Origin: CALLPQ01 sp964392325
GTDB taxonomy: Bacteria; Pseudomonadota; Alphaproteobacteria; Caulobacterales; Parvularculaceae
Direction: 5' to 3'
DNA: 64,000 nucleotides
Assembly: GCA_964392325.1 (NCBI GenBank)
Contig: CAYMPJ010000013.1
Location: 1 to 64,000 of the forward strand
This document shows, piece by piece, positions 33,910 through 43,705 of the stretch (position 1 is its first letter; every line of letters begins with the position of its first letter). The notes under the pieces are model-generated. The model had not been told where the DNA came from. It saw nothing but the letters and a program-made list of their open reading frames with translations, and did no database searches. Both the position numbers and the translations under genes were made by a program.

Positions 33910-36189
33910 ATGACAAAAAAACCGCGAAATATCAAAAAAAGCTCTGAACCACCAAAGCCAGAGGATATTTTTCTGGAACCCCTGGATGAGGCGCTGGGGC
34001 AGCGTTATCTCGCTTATGCCCTCTCGACGATAACGTCCCGGGCCTTGCCTGATGTTCGCGATGGGATGAAGCCTGTTCATAGGCGCATCCTCTATGCTAT
34101 GCGCCAAATGAAGCTCAACCCAAATGGCGGTTACAAAAAGTCGGCCAAAGTGGTTGGTGAGGTGATGGGGAACTATCACCCCCATGGCGATGCCTCGATT
34201 TATGATGCAATGGCGCGTCTTGTGCAGGATTTTTCTGTGCGCATTCCCCTTGTTGATGGGCAAGGGAATTTTGGGAATATAGACGGGGATAACCCGGCGG
34301 CGATGCGCTATACTGAAAGCCGGTTGACGGAGGCTGCTCAATTACTTCTGGAGGGTATTGACGAGAATGCCGTTGATTTTCGCGAAACCTATGATGGTGA
34401 GGATTCAGAGCCGGCTGTATTGCCAGCGGCCTTTCCCAATTTATTAGCAAATGGCGCATCGGGTATTGCGGTGGGGATGGCGACATCAATTCCCCCGCAT
34501 AATGTTGCCGAATTGATCGATGCCTCCTTGCATCTGATCAAAGCGCCTAATGCCAATATTAAAACCCTGATGAAATATGTTAAGGGCCCCGATTTTCCGA
34601 CAGGTGGCATCTGTATCGAGACAGAAGAGGAAATGTCGCAGAGTTATATCTCTGGTAAGGGCGGATTTCGGGTACGCGCGAAATGGGAAACAGAAGAGCT
34701 GTCCCGCGGTAAATATCAGATTGTTATTACGGAAATTCCCTATCAGGTTCAAAAATCGAAATTAATCGAAAAAATTGCCGATCTGATTCAATCAAAGAAA
34801 CTAACGGTTCTCTCTGATGTGCGTGATGAAAGCGCGGAGGATATTCGCTTGGTTCTGGAGCCTCGCTCGCAAAATATCGAGGCAACCGCATTGATGGAGA
34901 CCGTTTTTAAACTGACGGATCTGGAATCGCGATTCTCCATGAATCTAAACGTATTGGATGCTGAGGGGGCACCGCGCGTTATGGGATTGCGGGATGTTTT
35001 GCAATCCTGGCTCGATCATCGCCGCAATGTGCTGATCAGGCGAACGGAATTTCGGTTGGACAAAATAGCCCGGCGTCTGGAGCTTCTTGACGGTTTCCTG
35101 ATTGCCTATCTAAATCTTGACGAGGTGATCCGCATAATTCGCTATGAGGATGAGCCAAAACAGGAATTGATGAAGGCATTCTCTCTTTCTGATAATCAGG
35201 CGGAAGCCATACTCAATATGCGTTTGCGGGCCTTGCGCAAGCTTGAGGAAATGGAGATCAAAAAAGAACACAAGGCCCTGAAAAAAGAACAGCGTGACCT
35301 CAAGGCATTGTTAAAATCTAAAGATGGTCAGTGGAAAGCCATTGGCGAGCAATTGCGCGAAGTTAAAAAAATCTTTGATTCAAAATCTGAGCTTGGTCGG
35401 CGGCGCACCCAGTTTGAAGATGCCCCGGAGGCGGAAGAGCTGGATTTGGACGCGCTCATCGAAAAAGAACCCGTTACGGTTATTTTGTCCGAGAAGGGCT
35501 GGATACGCACGATGAAGGGTCATGTCGAAGACCTTAAATCGGTAAAATATAAAGATGGTGACCGCGAAGATCATGCGGTGCATGCAATGACCAATGATAA
35601 ATTGATGTTGTTTGCAACAAATGGAAAATTTTATACCCTTGATGTTCATGCTTTGCCGGGGGGGCGCGGCCATGGTGAACCAATCCGTCTAACGGTGGAT
35701 TTGGAAAATGATCAGGCTATTACATCTGCATTTTTATATGAAGGGGAGCGGGATTTTCTGGTTGCCTCATCATCTGGTCACGGATTTATTGTAAACGAAT
35801 CCGATTGTTTGGCCACAACCAAAAAAGGCAAGCAAGTATTGAACGTTGCCGCTGGTGCCGAGGCACTCGTTTGTCGACCGTGCGCCTATGACGGCGTAGA
35901 GGGGGATATGGTTGCGGTTGTTGGTGACAATAAGAAATTGGTTATTTTCGACCGTTCAGAACTGCCTGAAATGGCTCGAGGTAAGGGCGTTTTATTGCAA
36001 AAATTTGCCAAGGGAGGCCTATCGGATGCAAAAATCTTCAATAAAAAACAAGGGTTTTTGTGGATGGATCGTGCGGGACGTATACAGACCCTTGAAGGGT
36101 GGAAACCATTTGTTGGCAAGCGTGCCCAAGCTGGTAAAATTGCCCCAAAGGGGTTCCCGGCGTCTAAGAAATTCGGGAATAATTTGTAA
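33910..36189 (+). CDS. parC: DNA topoisomerase IV subunit A
   Basis: A 759-residue type IIA topoisomerase subunit that unlinks daughter chromosomes. The winged-helix segment R-A-L-P-D-V-R-D-G-M-K-P-V-H-R-R-I-L and the catalytic Tyr (about residue 134, in A-M-R-Y-T-E-S) are present. A coiled-coil gate and a C-terminal beta-pinwheel follow. The length and the absence of a clear GyrA-box favour ParC over GyrA. parE is not in the window. Confidence 0.93.
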   Translation: MTKKPRNIKKSSEPPKPEDIFLEPLDEALGQRYLAYALSTITSRALPDVRDGMKPVHRRILYAMRQMKLNPNGGYKKSAKVVGEVMGNYHPHGDASIYDAMARLVQDFSVRIPLVDGQGNFGNIDGDNPAAMRYTESRLTEAAQLLLEGIDENAVDFRETYDGEDSEPAVLPAAFPNLLANGASGIAVGMATSIPPHNVAELIDASLHLIKAPNANIKTLMKYVKGPDFPTGGICIETEEEMSQSYISGKGGFRVRAKWETEELSRGKYQIVITEIPYQVQKSKLIEKIADLIQSKKLTVLSDVRDESAEDIRLVLEPRSQNIEATALMETVFKLTDLESRFSMNLNVLDAEGAPRVMGLRDVLQSWLDHRRNVLIRRTEFRLDKIARRLELLDGFLIAYLNLDEVIRIIRYEDEPKQELMKAFSLSDNQAEAILNMRLRALRKLEEMEIKKEHKALKKEQRDLKALLKSKDGQWKAIGEQLREVKKIFDSKSELGRRRTQFEDAPEAEELDLDALIEKEPVTVILSEKGWIRTMKGHVEDLKSVKYKDGDREDHAVHAMTNDKLMLFATNGKFYTLDVHALPGGRGHGEPIRLTVDLENDQAITSAFLYEGERDFLVASSSGHGFIVNESDCLATTKKGKQVLNVAAGAEALVCRPCAYDGVEGDMVAVVGDNKKLVIFDRSELPEMARGKGVLLQKFAKGGLSDAKIFNKKQGFLWMDRAGRIQTLEGWKPFVGKRAQAGKIAPKGFPASKKFGNNL

Positions 36190-36217
36190 TTAATTTTTTC
36201 AAGGAATTTTTTAAATT

Positions 36218-36502
36218 ATGAAAAAACTGGATGAACAGGCACGCAAAGCCTTTTTCGTAAACCATCCCGGTTGGGAAGAGGTTAAAGGCCGCGATGCTGC
36301 GGTAAAACTATTCAAGTTCAATGATTTCAATGAAGCCTTCGGGTTTATGACCCGTATCGCCATCATGGCGGATAAAATGGACCACCACCCGGAATGGTCA
36401 AATGTTTATAATCGGGTAGAAATAACCCTCACGACACATGATGCAGATGGATTATCAACGCGAGATGCGGAGTTGGCGGGTTTTATTGAGGATTTGATTT
36501 AG
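36218..36502 (+). CDS. 4a-hydroxytetrahydrobiopterin dehydratase (PCD/DCoH)
   Basis: A 94-residue pterin dehydratase. The active-site H-H-P-E-W-S-N-V-Y-N-R-V-E-I and the following T-T-H-D-A-D-G-L-S-T-R-D match the family. It normally recycles the pterin cofactor of aromatic amino acid hydroxylases; no hydroxylase is nearby, so it may serve molybdopterin-related or other pterin chemistry. Its 3' end overlaps the convergent SDR gene by 20 bp. Confidence 0.93.
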   Translation: MKKLDEQARKAFFVNHPGWEEVKGRDAAVKLFKFNDFNEAFGFMTRIAIMADKMDHHPEWSNVYNRVEITLTTHDADGLSTRDAELAGFIEDLI

Positions 36503-37439
36503 TTTCATTACTGAAAATTGCCTGTAATCCCTCACGGTAGGAGGGATATTGTAATTCTAATTCTAGCGCTGTTTTCATCAAACCATTTCGGACCCTTTTA
36601 TTGTCATTATAAAAGCTCCGCCCCATTTCGGAGAGCCCCGCCTGTTCGATATCAATAATTGGAGGCGGGTCCAGCCCAATCAATTGCGCTGCATATGCGA
36701 TGACATCTTGGGGTGCGGATGGTTCATCATCACACAGATTAAAAATATCTTCGGTTGGGTTCAGGAAAAGAGCTTTTTCCAGGGCCATGGCAATATCATC
36801 AACATGCATTCTGCTAAAGACCTGATCAGGTTTATGAATGCGTTTTGCAGTGCCGTTGCGCAGACTATCCAGGGCGCTGCGACCGGGCCCATAAATCCCC
36901 GGTAAACGAAAAATTCTTACAGGGATATTTTTTGTTGCGCCAAAAGTTTGCCAGGCTTTTTCAGCCGCCAAGCGTGCGCGCCCTCTGGCGCCCGTTGGTT
37001 TTGGCGGGGTTGTTTCATCTACCCACGCACCATCATGATTGCCATAGACTCCGTTAGAGGAAAGATAGCCAATCCATTTCAGGGAAGATGTGTCAAGAGT
37101 TTGGAAAATATCAAGCGCGGGACAAATAATTTTGTTCTCGTTCTCTGCATTGGGGTCGCCTTCGAGATTGAGATTACGAGGAGGCGCCGCAGAAACGAGC
37201 AAATGTGTCAAATCCGACATGGCTGCAATGAGGTTGGCTTTATCTCCCTCAAGAATAATGGGTTTGACGCCAATAGAAGCCATGGAATTGGCTTTTTTTG
37301 CATTAAGCCCTCTAGTTGTTCCAGAGATACGTCGGAAGGGAATGAGAGCACCCGGCCTAAGAAGGCGTTTTGCTAGAAATTGTGCGGTATAGCCAAAACC
37401 CAAACATAATAAGTGATGTTCAGGTTTTGACGATTGCAT
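36483..37439 (-). CDS. NAD(P)-binding SDR-like protein (YeeZ type)
   Basis: A 318-residue Rossmann protein beginning H-L-L-C-L-G-F-G-Y-T-A with later S-S-N-G-V-Y-G. In the place of the usual SDR Y-x3-K there is R-x4-A-A-E-K, so it is an atypical SDR of the YeeZ sort, whose substrates are poorly known. It lies 13 bp downstream of the terC-like gene on the same strand and probably shares its transcript. Confidence 0.8.
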   Translation of the reverse strand: MQSSKPEHHLLCLGFGYTAQFLAKRLLRPGALIPFRRISGTTRGLNAKKANSMASIGVKPIILEGDKANLIAAMSDLTHLLVSAAPPRNLNLEGDPNAENENKIICPALDIFQTLDTSSLKWIGYLSSNGVYGNHDGAWVDETTPPKPTGARGRARLAAEKAWQTFGATKNIPVRIFRLPGIYGPGRSALDSLRNGTAKRIHKPDQVFSRMHVDDIAMALEKALFLNPTEDIFNLCDDEPSAPQDVIAYAAQLIGLDPPPIIDIEQAGLSEMGRSFYNDNKRVRNGLMKTALELELQYPSYREGLQAIFSNETKSNPQ

Positions 37440-37452
37440 TTTAAGCCTATTG

Positions 37453-38262
37453 TTAGTGATGGGCCGCTGCGTTTTCAGTTGCTAATTCGTGCTGGCGTTG
37501 TTTTTCCAATTTGTTGCGATAGTTGGTTTGAACAACGCTGACGATAACCATGACAAAGATCACGAAATAGAAGCTCGCTTTCGACATTGCCTCGACCTCA
37601 AAACCAAACAATGTGAGGTGAGCAAGATGTCCCCCTTCGCTAATCAGCAAAATGCCAACAATAAACAGGATGAACAGTCCAATAACCTCAAACATTCTGT
37701 TTTTCTTTAAAAACTCGGAAACACCGTCGGCCAGCACAATCATCATAATCCCGCTAATGATTATCGCTAATGCCATGATCGGCATTATATCTGTCAGGGC
37801 AATCGCGGAGAGCAAACTATCAAATGAGAAAATCATATTCATCAAAACAATCATAGCGATTGTACTAGCAACAGATTTGGGCGCGTGACCTTCAGTATCT
37901 TCAATATGTTCAACGGCCAGCAAATGTAAGATCTCTTTAATCGCCGTATACATAATAAATCCGCCACCAAGGATGGAAACCAATGCATGGAAGGTGAATG
38001 AGCCATAAAAGAAAGAGTTCTTTGGAATGCCAAAAATCGGTTCTTTTAAACTATCAATCAGCCCAACAATGACGACCAGTAAAATCAGGCGCAGGGCAAT
38101 GGCCAGGCCAATTCCAAAACGACGGACCATCTGTTGCTTGTCGGCTTCAACCCGCGAGGATTCAATCGAAATATAGAGTAGGTTATCAAAACCCAGAACC
38201 GCCTGCAGTAATATCAGCATGAGCAGGGTAAACAGATTAGGCAAGGTCAGTAATTCGAGCAT
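37453..38262 (-). CDS. TerC-family integral membrane protein
   Basis: A 269-residue protein with about seven helices. Acidic membrane motifs L-G-F-D-N-L-L-Y-I and M-I-F-S-F-D-S-L-L are typical of TerC-family proteins, linked to metal (Mn2+) export or tellurite resistance. A good AGGAG ribosome-binding site precedes the ATG. No ter operon partner is present, so a metal-homeostasis role is more likely than tellurite resistance. Confidence 0.88.
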   Translation of the reverse strand: MLELLTLPNLFTLLMLILLQAVLGFDNLLYISIESSRVEADKQQMVRRFGIGLAIALRLILLVVIVGLIDSLKEPIFGIPKNSFFYGSFTFHALVSILGGGFIMYTAIKEILHLLAVEHIEDTEGHAPKSVASTIAMIVLMNMIFSFDSLLSAIALTDIMPIMALAIIISGIMMIVLADGVSEFLKKNRMFEVIGLFILFIVGILLISEGGHLAHLTLFGFEVEAMSKASFYFVIFVMVIVSVVQTNYRNKLEKQRQHELATENAAAHH

Positions 38263-38505
38263 GGGATATCTCCTGGTGACGGTAAATTTAGTTCCATAAA
38301 AGCCTTAATTTGCCTCGGCAATCAAGCAAAAATAAGGTTTGCAGTTTTGGTTGGGGGTGAATGCCGAGTGCGCGCCCGCGTTAAATCATCATTTGTTCTG
38401 GTGATAGATGCAAATCTCCAGCCCGGAATATATGGGGCGTACTCATTGCGCAAATTACCGTGTGTTGATGGGCAGCCTGCCGTCTGGATTGTGTAAATTG
38501 CGATC

Positions 38506-39846
38506 CTAGACGCCGTCTAAATTAACCTCCAAACGGCTAATGGCGTGAACAAAATTATTGGGGGCAATTTCAACGTCGCCGGTAGCGGCAATTTTTGGAA
38601 AACGGGCAAGAATCTTACTGATCGCGGTTTCTAATTGCATGTTGGCGATACGTTTGCCCAGACACACATGGGGTCCGATGCCAAAGGCCATGTGATCACA
38701 AGCATTTTTTCGTTCAATATCAAACTGGTCAGGTTTGTCGAATATAGCCGGGTCCCGGTTTGCCCCGCCATAATAGACCACCACTTTTTCCCCTTCGGCA
38801 ATTTTTTGCCCACGCAAGGTGCACTCCTTTGTGGCGGTACGGCGCATATAAATTACCGGTGTAATCATGCGGATGGCTTCGTTAACGGCATTTGGCAACA
38901 GGGAAGGGGAATTGATTAATTTTTCGCGCTGCTCGGGAAAATCCGTCAGTAACCGGATTGTACCGGATAGAGAATTACGAGTGGTATCATTACCGGCAAA
39001 AAGAATAAGAAGCCAGGAACCGTCAAGATATTCGTCATCAAGGTAATTGCCATTAATCTTGGCATTGGCAATAGCGCTCAATAGATCCTCGCGCGGTGCC
39101 TTGCGCCTTTCTTTTAAAATTTCACGTCCATAAGCAAAAAGCGCGGTCATCTCGGTTAGAAATGTTTTCAAGAATATCGGATTAATTCCACCCATGCCAC
39201 GCCGGGCCAATGTGTCAGCTGCTAATTCCAGATGATGCATCCAATCAATGAGCTTGGGGCGATCAGCTTCCGGAACGCCAAGCATTGAGCATAACGTAAA
39301 CATGGGAAGCTGAGCAGAAAAAGCAGGTACAAAATCAAGCACCGGCCCGGATTCTTCCATCTCATCGAGCAGGCTATCAATTTTTTGCGCGACACTCGTG
39401 TTTAGTGATTTTACATATTCGGGGGTAAAGAAGGGCATATGCTCCCGGCGCAAGGGCATATGCCAAGGCTGGTCGAGGCATATCATCGTGTTCAGAGCGG
39501 CCTGAAAAAGACCCGGGTGGCGCACAGCCGGATGTCCGTAATTAATATTGATCCCGCCTTTTTGTGACGAGAAAGTTTGGGTATCAAGCTCAATGGCGCG
39601 AATATCATTATAGTCAACGACTGACCAATATCCGGACCCATACATACCTTCCGGGGCCCAGGCGATGGGTGCATCCCGGCGCAAGGTCTCATATAATTCC
39701 CACGGATGACCATTGGCAAAAAATTGTTGATCGGCCAACTCTATGGGGGATTGAATGTCGTAAGTCTTGCCATAGACCGGGTCTTGTGCGTCTGCAATTT
39801 CGTTTAAAGCTGCGCTAACGAGCGGCATTGCAGATGTTTCGGACAT
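38506..39846 (-). CDS. Cytochrome P450
   Basis: A 446-residue soluble bacterial P450. The I-helix oxygen-binding motif F-A-G-N-D-T-T-R-N and the heme-ligand region F-G-I-G-P-H-V-C-L-G with its Cys are intact, as is the E-x-x-R (N-E-A-I-R). It needs a ferredoxin and reductase, none of which are adjacent. The substrate is not deducible; the class includes terpene, sterol and fatty-acid hydroxylases. The 243 bp to the terC-like gene show no obvious gene. Confidence 0.93.
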   Translation of the reverse strand: MSETSAMPLVSAALNEIADAQDPVYGKTYDIQSPIELADQQFFANGHPWELYETLRRDAPIAWAPEGMYGSGYWSVVDYNDIRAIELDTQTFSSQKGGININYGHPAVRHPGLFQAALNTMICLDQPWHMPLRREHMPFFTPEYVKSLNTSVAQKIDSLLDEMEESGPVLDFVPAFSAQLPMFTLCSMLGVPEADRPKLIDWMHHLELAADTLARRGMGGINPIFLKTFLTEMTALFAYGREILKERRKAPREDLLSAIANAKINGNYLDDEYLDGSWLLILFAGNDTTRNSLSGTIRLLTDFPEQREKLINSPSLLPNAVNEAIRMITPVIYMRRTATKECTLRGQKIAEGEKVVVYYGGANRDPAIFDKPDQFDIERKNACDHMAFGIGPHVCLGKRIANMQLETAISKILARFPKIAATGDVEIAPNNFVHAISRLEVNLDGV

Positions 39847-39932
39847 AATGAAATTCCAATCCTATATGGTAAAAAAGATCAAGCCAATGATATCAGTGAT
39901 GGAGCGTGCGTGCGAATACCTTTTGCAGTTCA

Positions 39933-40811
39933 CTAAGTTAATGTAGCAGCGAGCGCGGCGAGTTTCTCGAATTTTTGAATGTCTATCTCTTCTGCGCGCG
40001 CTGTTGGTAAAAGTCCGGCTTCTTTTACTATCTCGTCTAACTTATCCCCAAAAACTGGTTTTAAAGTTGTCCGCACCATTTTGCGCCGCATGGAAAAGGC
40101 GGCTTTACTGATAGCCTCCAAATTTTTCAAATGGGCAAAGTTTTTTGGCGTGAAAAGGACGACAGAGGAATCAATTTTTGGCGGCGGTGTAAAGGCGCGT
40201 GCGGGCAAATCATAACCACGCACTGGTTGCGCAGCGCTTTGCGATAATACTGATAATCTGCCATAGGTCTTACTACCGTGATTTGCAAGAATGCGGTCGG
40301 CGACCTCGCGTTGAAACATCAACGTCATTTGTATCCAGGAATTTTGCGGCATGGTGAGCCAGCGCACTAATAGTTCGGTTGATATATTGTAGGGGAGGTT
40401 GGAGACATATTTTGTTGGTTTGTCTGATTGATTAAATTTGGTGTATTCGATTTTCAAAGCATCATCGCTGAGAATGCTGAGCTTGCCTGGCCAAGCTTGT
40501 TGCAATTGGTGTAAAATTTTCAAACAGCGCTCGTCTCGCTCAATTACTGTCAGGTTCGCGCCGGTCTCAAGGAGTGCACGGGTCAAGCCGCCCGGTCCCG
40601 GACCAACCTCAATGATATGATCGCCCTCTTTTGCCCCGCTTAGTCGCGCAATCTTGCGGGTGATATTCATATCGAGGAGGAAATGCTGACCCAGATTCTT
40701 TTTTGCGCCAAGGCCGTGTGCCTCCACTGTTTCTGATAAACTTGGGAGATCAATTTGCGGCGGACTATATGGCGCGTCAGGCGAAGGTTTGTTTAACTGA
40801 TTTTTCATCAT
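39933..40811 (-). CDS. rsmA: 16S rRNA (adenine1518-N6/adenine1519-N6)-dimethyltransferase
   Basis: A 292-residue SAM-dependent methyltransferase (KsgA) that dimethylates two adjacent adenines near the 3' end of 16S rRNA late in 30S assembly. Motifs: G-Q-H-F-L-L-D, I-I-E-V-G-P-G-P-G-G-L-T-R and the catalytic N-L-P-Y-N-I-S. Last gene of the lptF-rsmA minus-strand cluster, 7 bp after pdxA. Confidence 0.96.
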   Translation of the reverse strand: MMKNQLNKPSPDAPYSPPQIDLPSLSETVEAHGLGAKKNLGQHFLLDMNITRKIARLSGAKEGDHIIEVGPGPGGLTRALLETGANLTVIERDERCLKILHQLQQAWPGKLSILSDDALKIEYTKFNQSDKPTKYVSNLPYNISTELLVRWLTMPQNSWIQMTLMFQREVADRILANHGSKTYGRLSVLSQSAAQPVRGYDLPARAFTPPPKIDSSVVLFTPKNFAHLKNLEAISKAAFSMRRKMVRTTLKPVFGDKLDEIVKEAGLLPTARAEEIDIQKFEKLAALAATLT

Positions 40812-40818
40812 AAGGCTT

Positions 40819-41862
40819 TTAGGAAAAGTGCCGCGCGCGGTTTGTTGCTAATTGGTCTGCCATTTTAATGGCTGCGATTAAGCTGGCGGGGTTAGCAATA
40901 TTTTTTCCTGCAATATCAAGTGCTGATCCATGATCGGGTGATGTGCGCACAATAGGCAATCCCAAGGTTATGTTGACGGTATTATGAAAATCCAACATCT
41001 TTACAGGGATTAATGCTTGATCGTGATACATGCAAATCGCGACATCATAGCGGTTGCGAGCCTCTTCATGAAACATCGTATCAGCGGGCAGGGGGCCGGT
41101 GATCGTTAAGCCCTCATTGCGCAATAGTCTGACAGACTTGGCAATAATCTGACTATCTTCAAGGCCGAAAAGCCCCCCTTCGCCCGCATGGGGATTTAAC
41201 CCGGCAAGGGCAAGACGGGGCTCCTTTATGCCAAAATCGTAGCGCAATGCCTCGGCCGTAATTCGGCAAATTTTTGCAATTAAATCAGTATCGAGCGTCT
41301 TGATGGCATCGCTCAATGATTGATGGACGGTTACGGGAATGGTGCGCAGCTGCGGGCCTGCAAGCATCATAACGGCGCCGCGGTGTTGGCGATTGTCCAT
41401 ATTCGAAACATCTCTGGTGAGACTTTGAAGATAATCAGTATGTCCCGAAAAAGAAAACCCAGTATCAATCAGCGCCTTTTTATGGATAGGATTGGTTACG
41501 AGTGCACTTGCTTGTTTTTCCAGGCATAATTTCACCCCTAGCTTGATAGATTTGATAACGGTCGAAGCCGTTTCCGGGAGTGCTTTGCCAGCGGTAGCAT
41601 TCACCGTTTTACCAATGGGAAGGATTGGTAATCGATCCGGAAAATATTTAACTGCTTTATCTGGGCTATCAATAATGGAGATTGGTACAGCAAAATCCTG
41701 ATAACGCGCAGGATCATCAATTAGAAAAAAAGCCAATTGTGAGGGGTTTTTATTGAAATATTCCCACGCTTTAATAGATATTTCCTGACTGACGCCCCCG
41801 GGTTCCCCCATGGTCAGAGCTATTGGTATCGAAGGTGATGTTCTCGGCCTAGAATCGCTCAC
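40819..41862 (-). CDS. pdxA: 4-hydroxythreonine-4-phosphate dehydrogenase
   Basis: A 347-residue metal-dependent dehydrogenase that oxidises 4-phosphohydroxy-threonine and decarboxylates it to the aminopropyl phosphate used by PdxJ. M-G-E-P-G-G-V-S, G-H-T-D-Y-L and the metal His in G-L-N-P-H-A-G-E-G-G are visible, as well as M-Y-H-D-Q-A. It starts with GTG. It sits between surA and rsmA, as in E. coli. Confidence 0.96.
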   Translation of the reverse strand: MSDSRPRTSPSIPIALTMGEPGGVSQEISIKAWEYFNKNPSQLAFFLIDDPARYQDFAVPISIIDSPDKAVKYFPDRLPILPIGKTVNATAGKALPETASTVIKSIKLGVKLCLEKQASALVTNPIHKKALIDTGFSFSGHTDYLQSLTRDVSNMDNRQHRGAVMMLAGPQLRTIPVTVHQSLSDAIKTLDTDLIAKICRITAEALRYDFGIKEPRLALAGLNPHAGEGGLFGLEDSQIIAKSVRLLRNEGLTITGPLPADTMFHEEARNRYDVAICMYHDQALIPVKMLDFHNTVNITLGLPIVRTSPDHGSALDIAGKNIANPASLIAAIKMADQLATNRARHFS

Positions 41863-41983
41863 ATTGATCCTTAAAAATTATCCGCGCTCATAAAAAATAG
41901 CATCACCCTAAACACGAATGTTAAAACCGTATTGCAAGGCGCTTATACTCAATTTGCTTTGGTATATTTTGAGTTTACGCGTA

Positions 41984-43372
41984 TCAGCGAGAGCGTTCTT
42001 TATATTCTACGGTAGATGTGCGCTCGATATCTCGTAAATAGCGCTGCCCGAGCAAAGATATTTGACGACCGAAGATGCGGTCTTCAATGGCGACCCGGGG
42101 CGGAATGCCTAGGCCTTCATCTTTCTCGCAAACATGGACCACATGGAGGTAGCCATCTGCTTCAATAGTCGAGCTTAGATCCCCACGATCAAGATCGTCG
42201 ATGAAGCGGCGAAAACGCTCGTCAATTTCGGTGAGTTTGACATTTTCAAGTAGCGTTGTGCTTACATCGGGACCAAGATCAAGTTTCAATGATCTGGAAT
42301 TACAAACTTCGGCGGTTGGTAATTTTTCTATAGCCAATCGCGCATTGTTTTCTCCGACACTTAAAGGGGCGCTTGCATAGGCGAGCGTAAAGCTTTTTTC
42401 ACCCGGCTCGCGAGGTTCCTGCTTGTCGCGGAGTGCCAAAATAATCAAAGCCCCCTCCGACGGGATAGGATTGGTAACAGATCCGACAGGAATGGCTTTG
42501 ATGGCATCATCAAGCTCTTTTTCAAGTTCTCCAGCTTGTACCCAGCCAATATCTCCGCCAACCGTTGCGGAAGTGCAGCCGGAAAACTCGCGTGCAGCGA
42601 CAGAGAAAGGAACGCCGCGACGTAATTGTTCGATGAGTTGAAGTCCAGCTTCGTAATAAACCTGAATTTGTCGTTGATCATCTACTGGAATACAGATTTC
42701 GGAAACGAGGAATCTTTCTTTGGTCGCATTATCGCGAATGGTTTCAATTGTTTGATCAACTTCGCGTTGATTAATTTTTACACGGTCGCGAAAACGTCCC
42801 TGTACCAGATTTTGCCAACCAATTGACGTACTGATTTGTTGTTTGAAGGAATCAATCGTGATGCCTTGTTCATTTACGGCTTTTTGCAACTCTTCAATGG
42901 TTAATCCTGCTTGTGCCGAAATCTGTCGCAGTTCACTTTCGATTTCCTGGTCACCGACTTTGACTTCAAACTTATCTAGCTCCTTCTTTTTCAATTTGTC
43001 ATTGATTAACTCTTGAAGGGCTTGTTGGCGCAATTGAGGGAGTTGGGCGGCTTGGAGCTGTCCTCCGGATGAAAGGTGCATTAGGCGCAATCTTTGTTTC
43101 AGATCAAAAGTGGTGATGACATCGTCATTGACAAGTGCGATCACAGACTCGCCGGCCGGTAGTTGTTCAGGGCGCAATACGCGTTCTGCCTCTTCTCGAG
43201 ATGGGGGGGCGGACTGGGCGATGCTCGCAGATGGGATGCCAAGGGTTGTTATTGCCAAGGTAAACAGAGCGAGCCCTGTGATGGGATTAGGCGCAACCTT
43301 GTCTCGGAATTTGGAATAATTCACAGTTGAGAGCGACGAACATGTACGAGAAACTTGCATAAATCTGTTCAT
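41984..43372 (-). CDS. surA: Periplasmic chaperone / peptidyl-prolyl isomerase SurA
   Basis: A 462-residue SurA-type protein. A long basic n-region precedes a signal core around residues 33-52 (cleavage probably after S-A-S-I-A). Next comes the SurA N-domain (V-I-A-L-V-N-D-D-V-I-T-T-F-D-L-K-Q-R) and one recognisable parvulin domain (F-L-V-S-E-I-C-I-P, F-S-V-A-A-R-E-F-S-G, G-G-D-I-G-W-V). SurA escorts outer-membrane proteins, notably LptD, to the BAM complex. An internal start is possible given the long n-region. Confidence 0.92.
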   Translation of the reverse strand: MNRFMQVSRTCSSLSTVNYSKFRDKVAPNPITGLALFTLAITTLGIPSASIAQSAPPSREEAERVLRPEQLPAGESVIALVNDDVITTFDLKQRLRLMHLSSGGQLQAAQLPQLRQQALQELINDKLKKKELDKFEVKVGDQEIESELRQISAQAGLTIEELQKAVNEQGITIDSFKQQISTSIGWQNLVQGRFRDRVKINQREVDQTIETIRDNATKERFLVSEICIPVDDQRQIQVYYEAGLQLIEQLRRGVPFSVAAREFSGCTSATVGGDIGWVQAGELEKELDDAIKAIPVGSVTNPIPSEGALIILALRDKQEPREPGEKSFTLAYASAPLSVGENNARLAIEKLPTAEVCNSRSLKLDLGPDVSTTLLENVKLTEIDERFRRFIDDLDRGDLSSTIEADGYLHVVHVCEKDEGLGIPPRVAIEDRIFGRQISLLGQRYLRDIERTSTVEYKERSR

Positions 43373-43705
43373 AAGGCCTTTTAATCCAGAATCGATGTCA
43401 TCTTCTATGCTAATGAGCTGCGCGTCCGCAGGTATTTGAGTGCAAGACCCTTAACTTATGATCTGTTATTGCCATAACATATGCCGTCAAAATAATAGTA
43501 AGAAAATATCTAAATTTCATAAACTGATAGTCTGCCGTTAAAATATAACAATTTCACTGATAAGCAAGTCTTTGCAGGTAGGGAAAGGCTTTTCAGGGTA
43601 TATTAGGCGACCGATAATCCGAAGATACTCAATTGCTTAAATGCCGACCAACCCAAATTCTGAAAAACCCAGGAGCAGAGGCAAGTTGGTAAGGCATAAG
43701 GGTGA
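43373..43705. other. 333-bp surA-lptD intergenic region
   Basis: Same-strand gap between lptD and surA. It is AT-rich and without a recognised gene or strong hairpin. It may contain a separate surA promoter. Confidence 0.4.
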
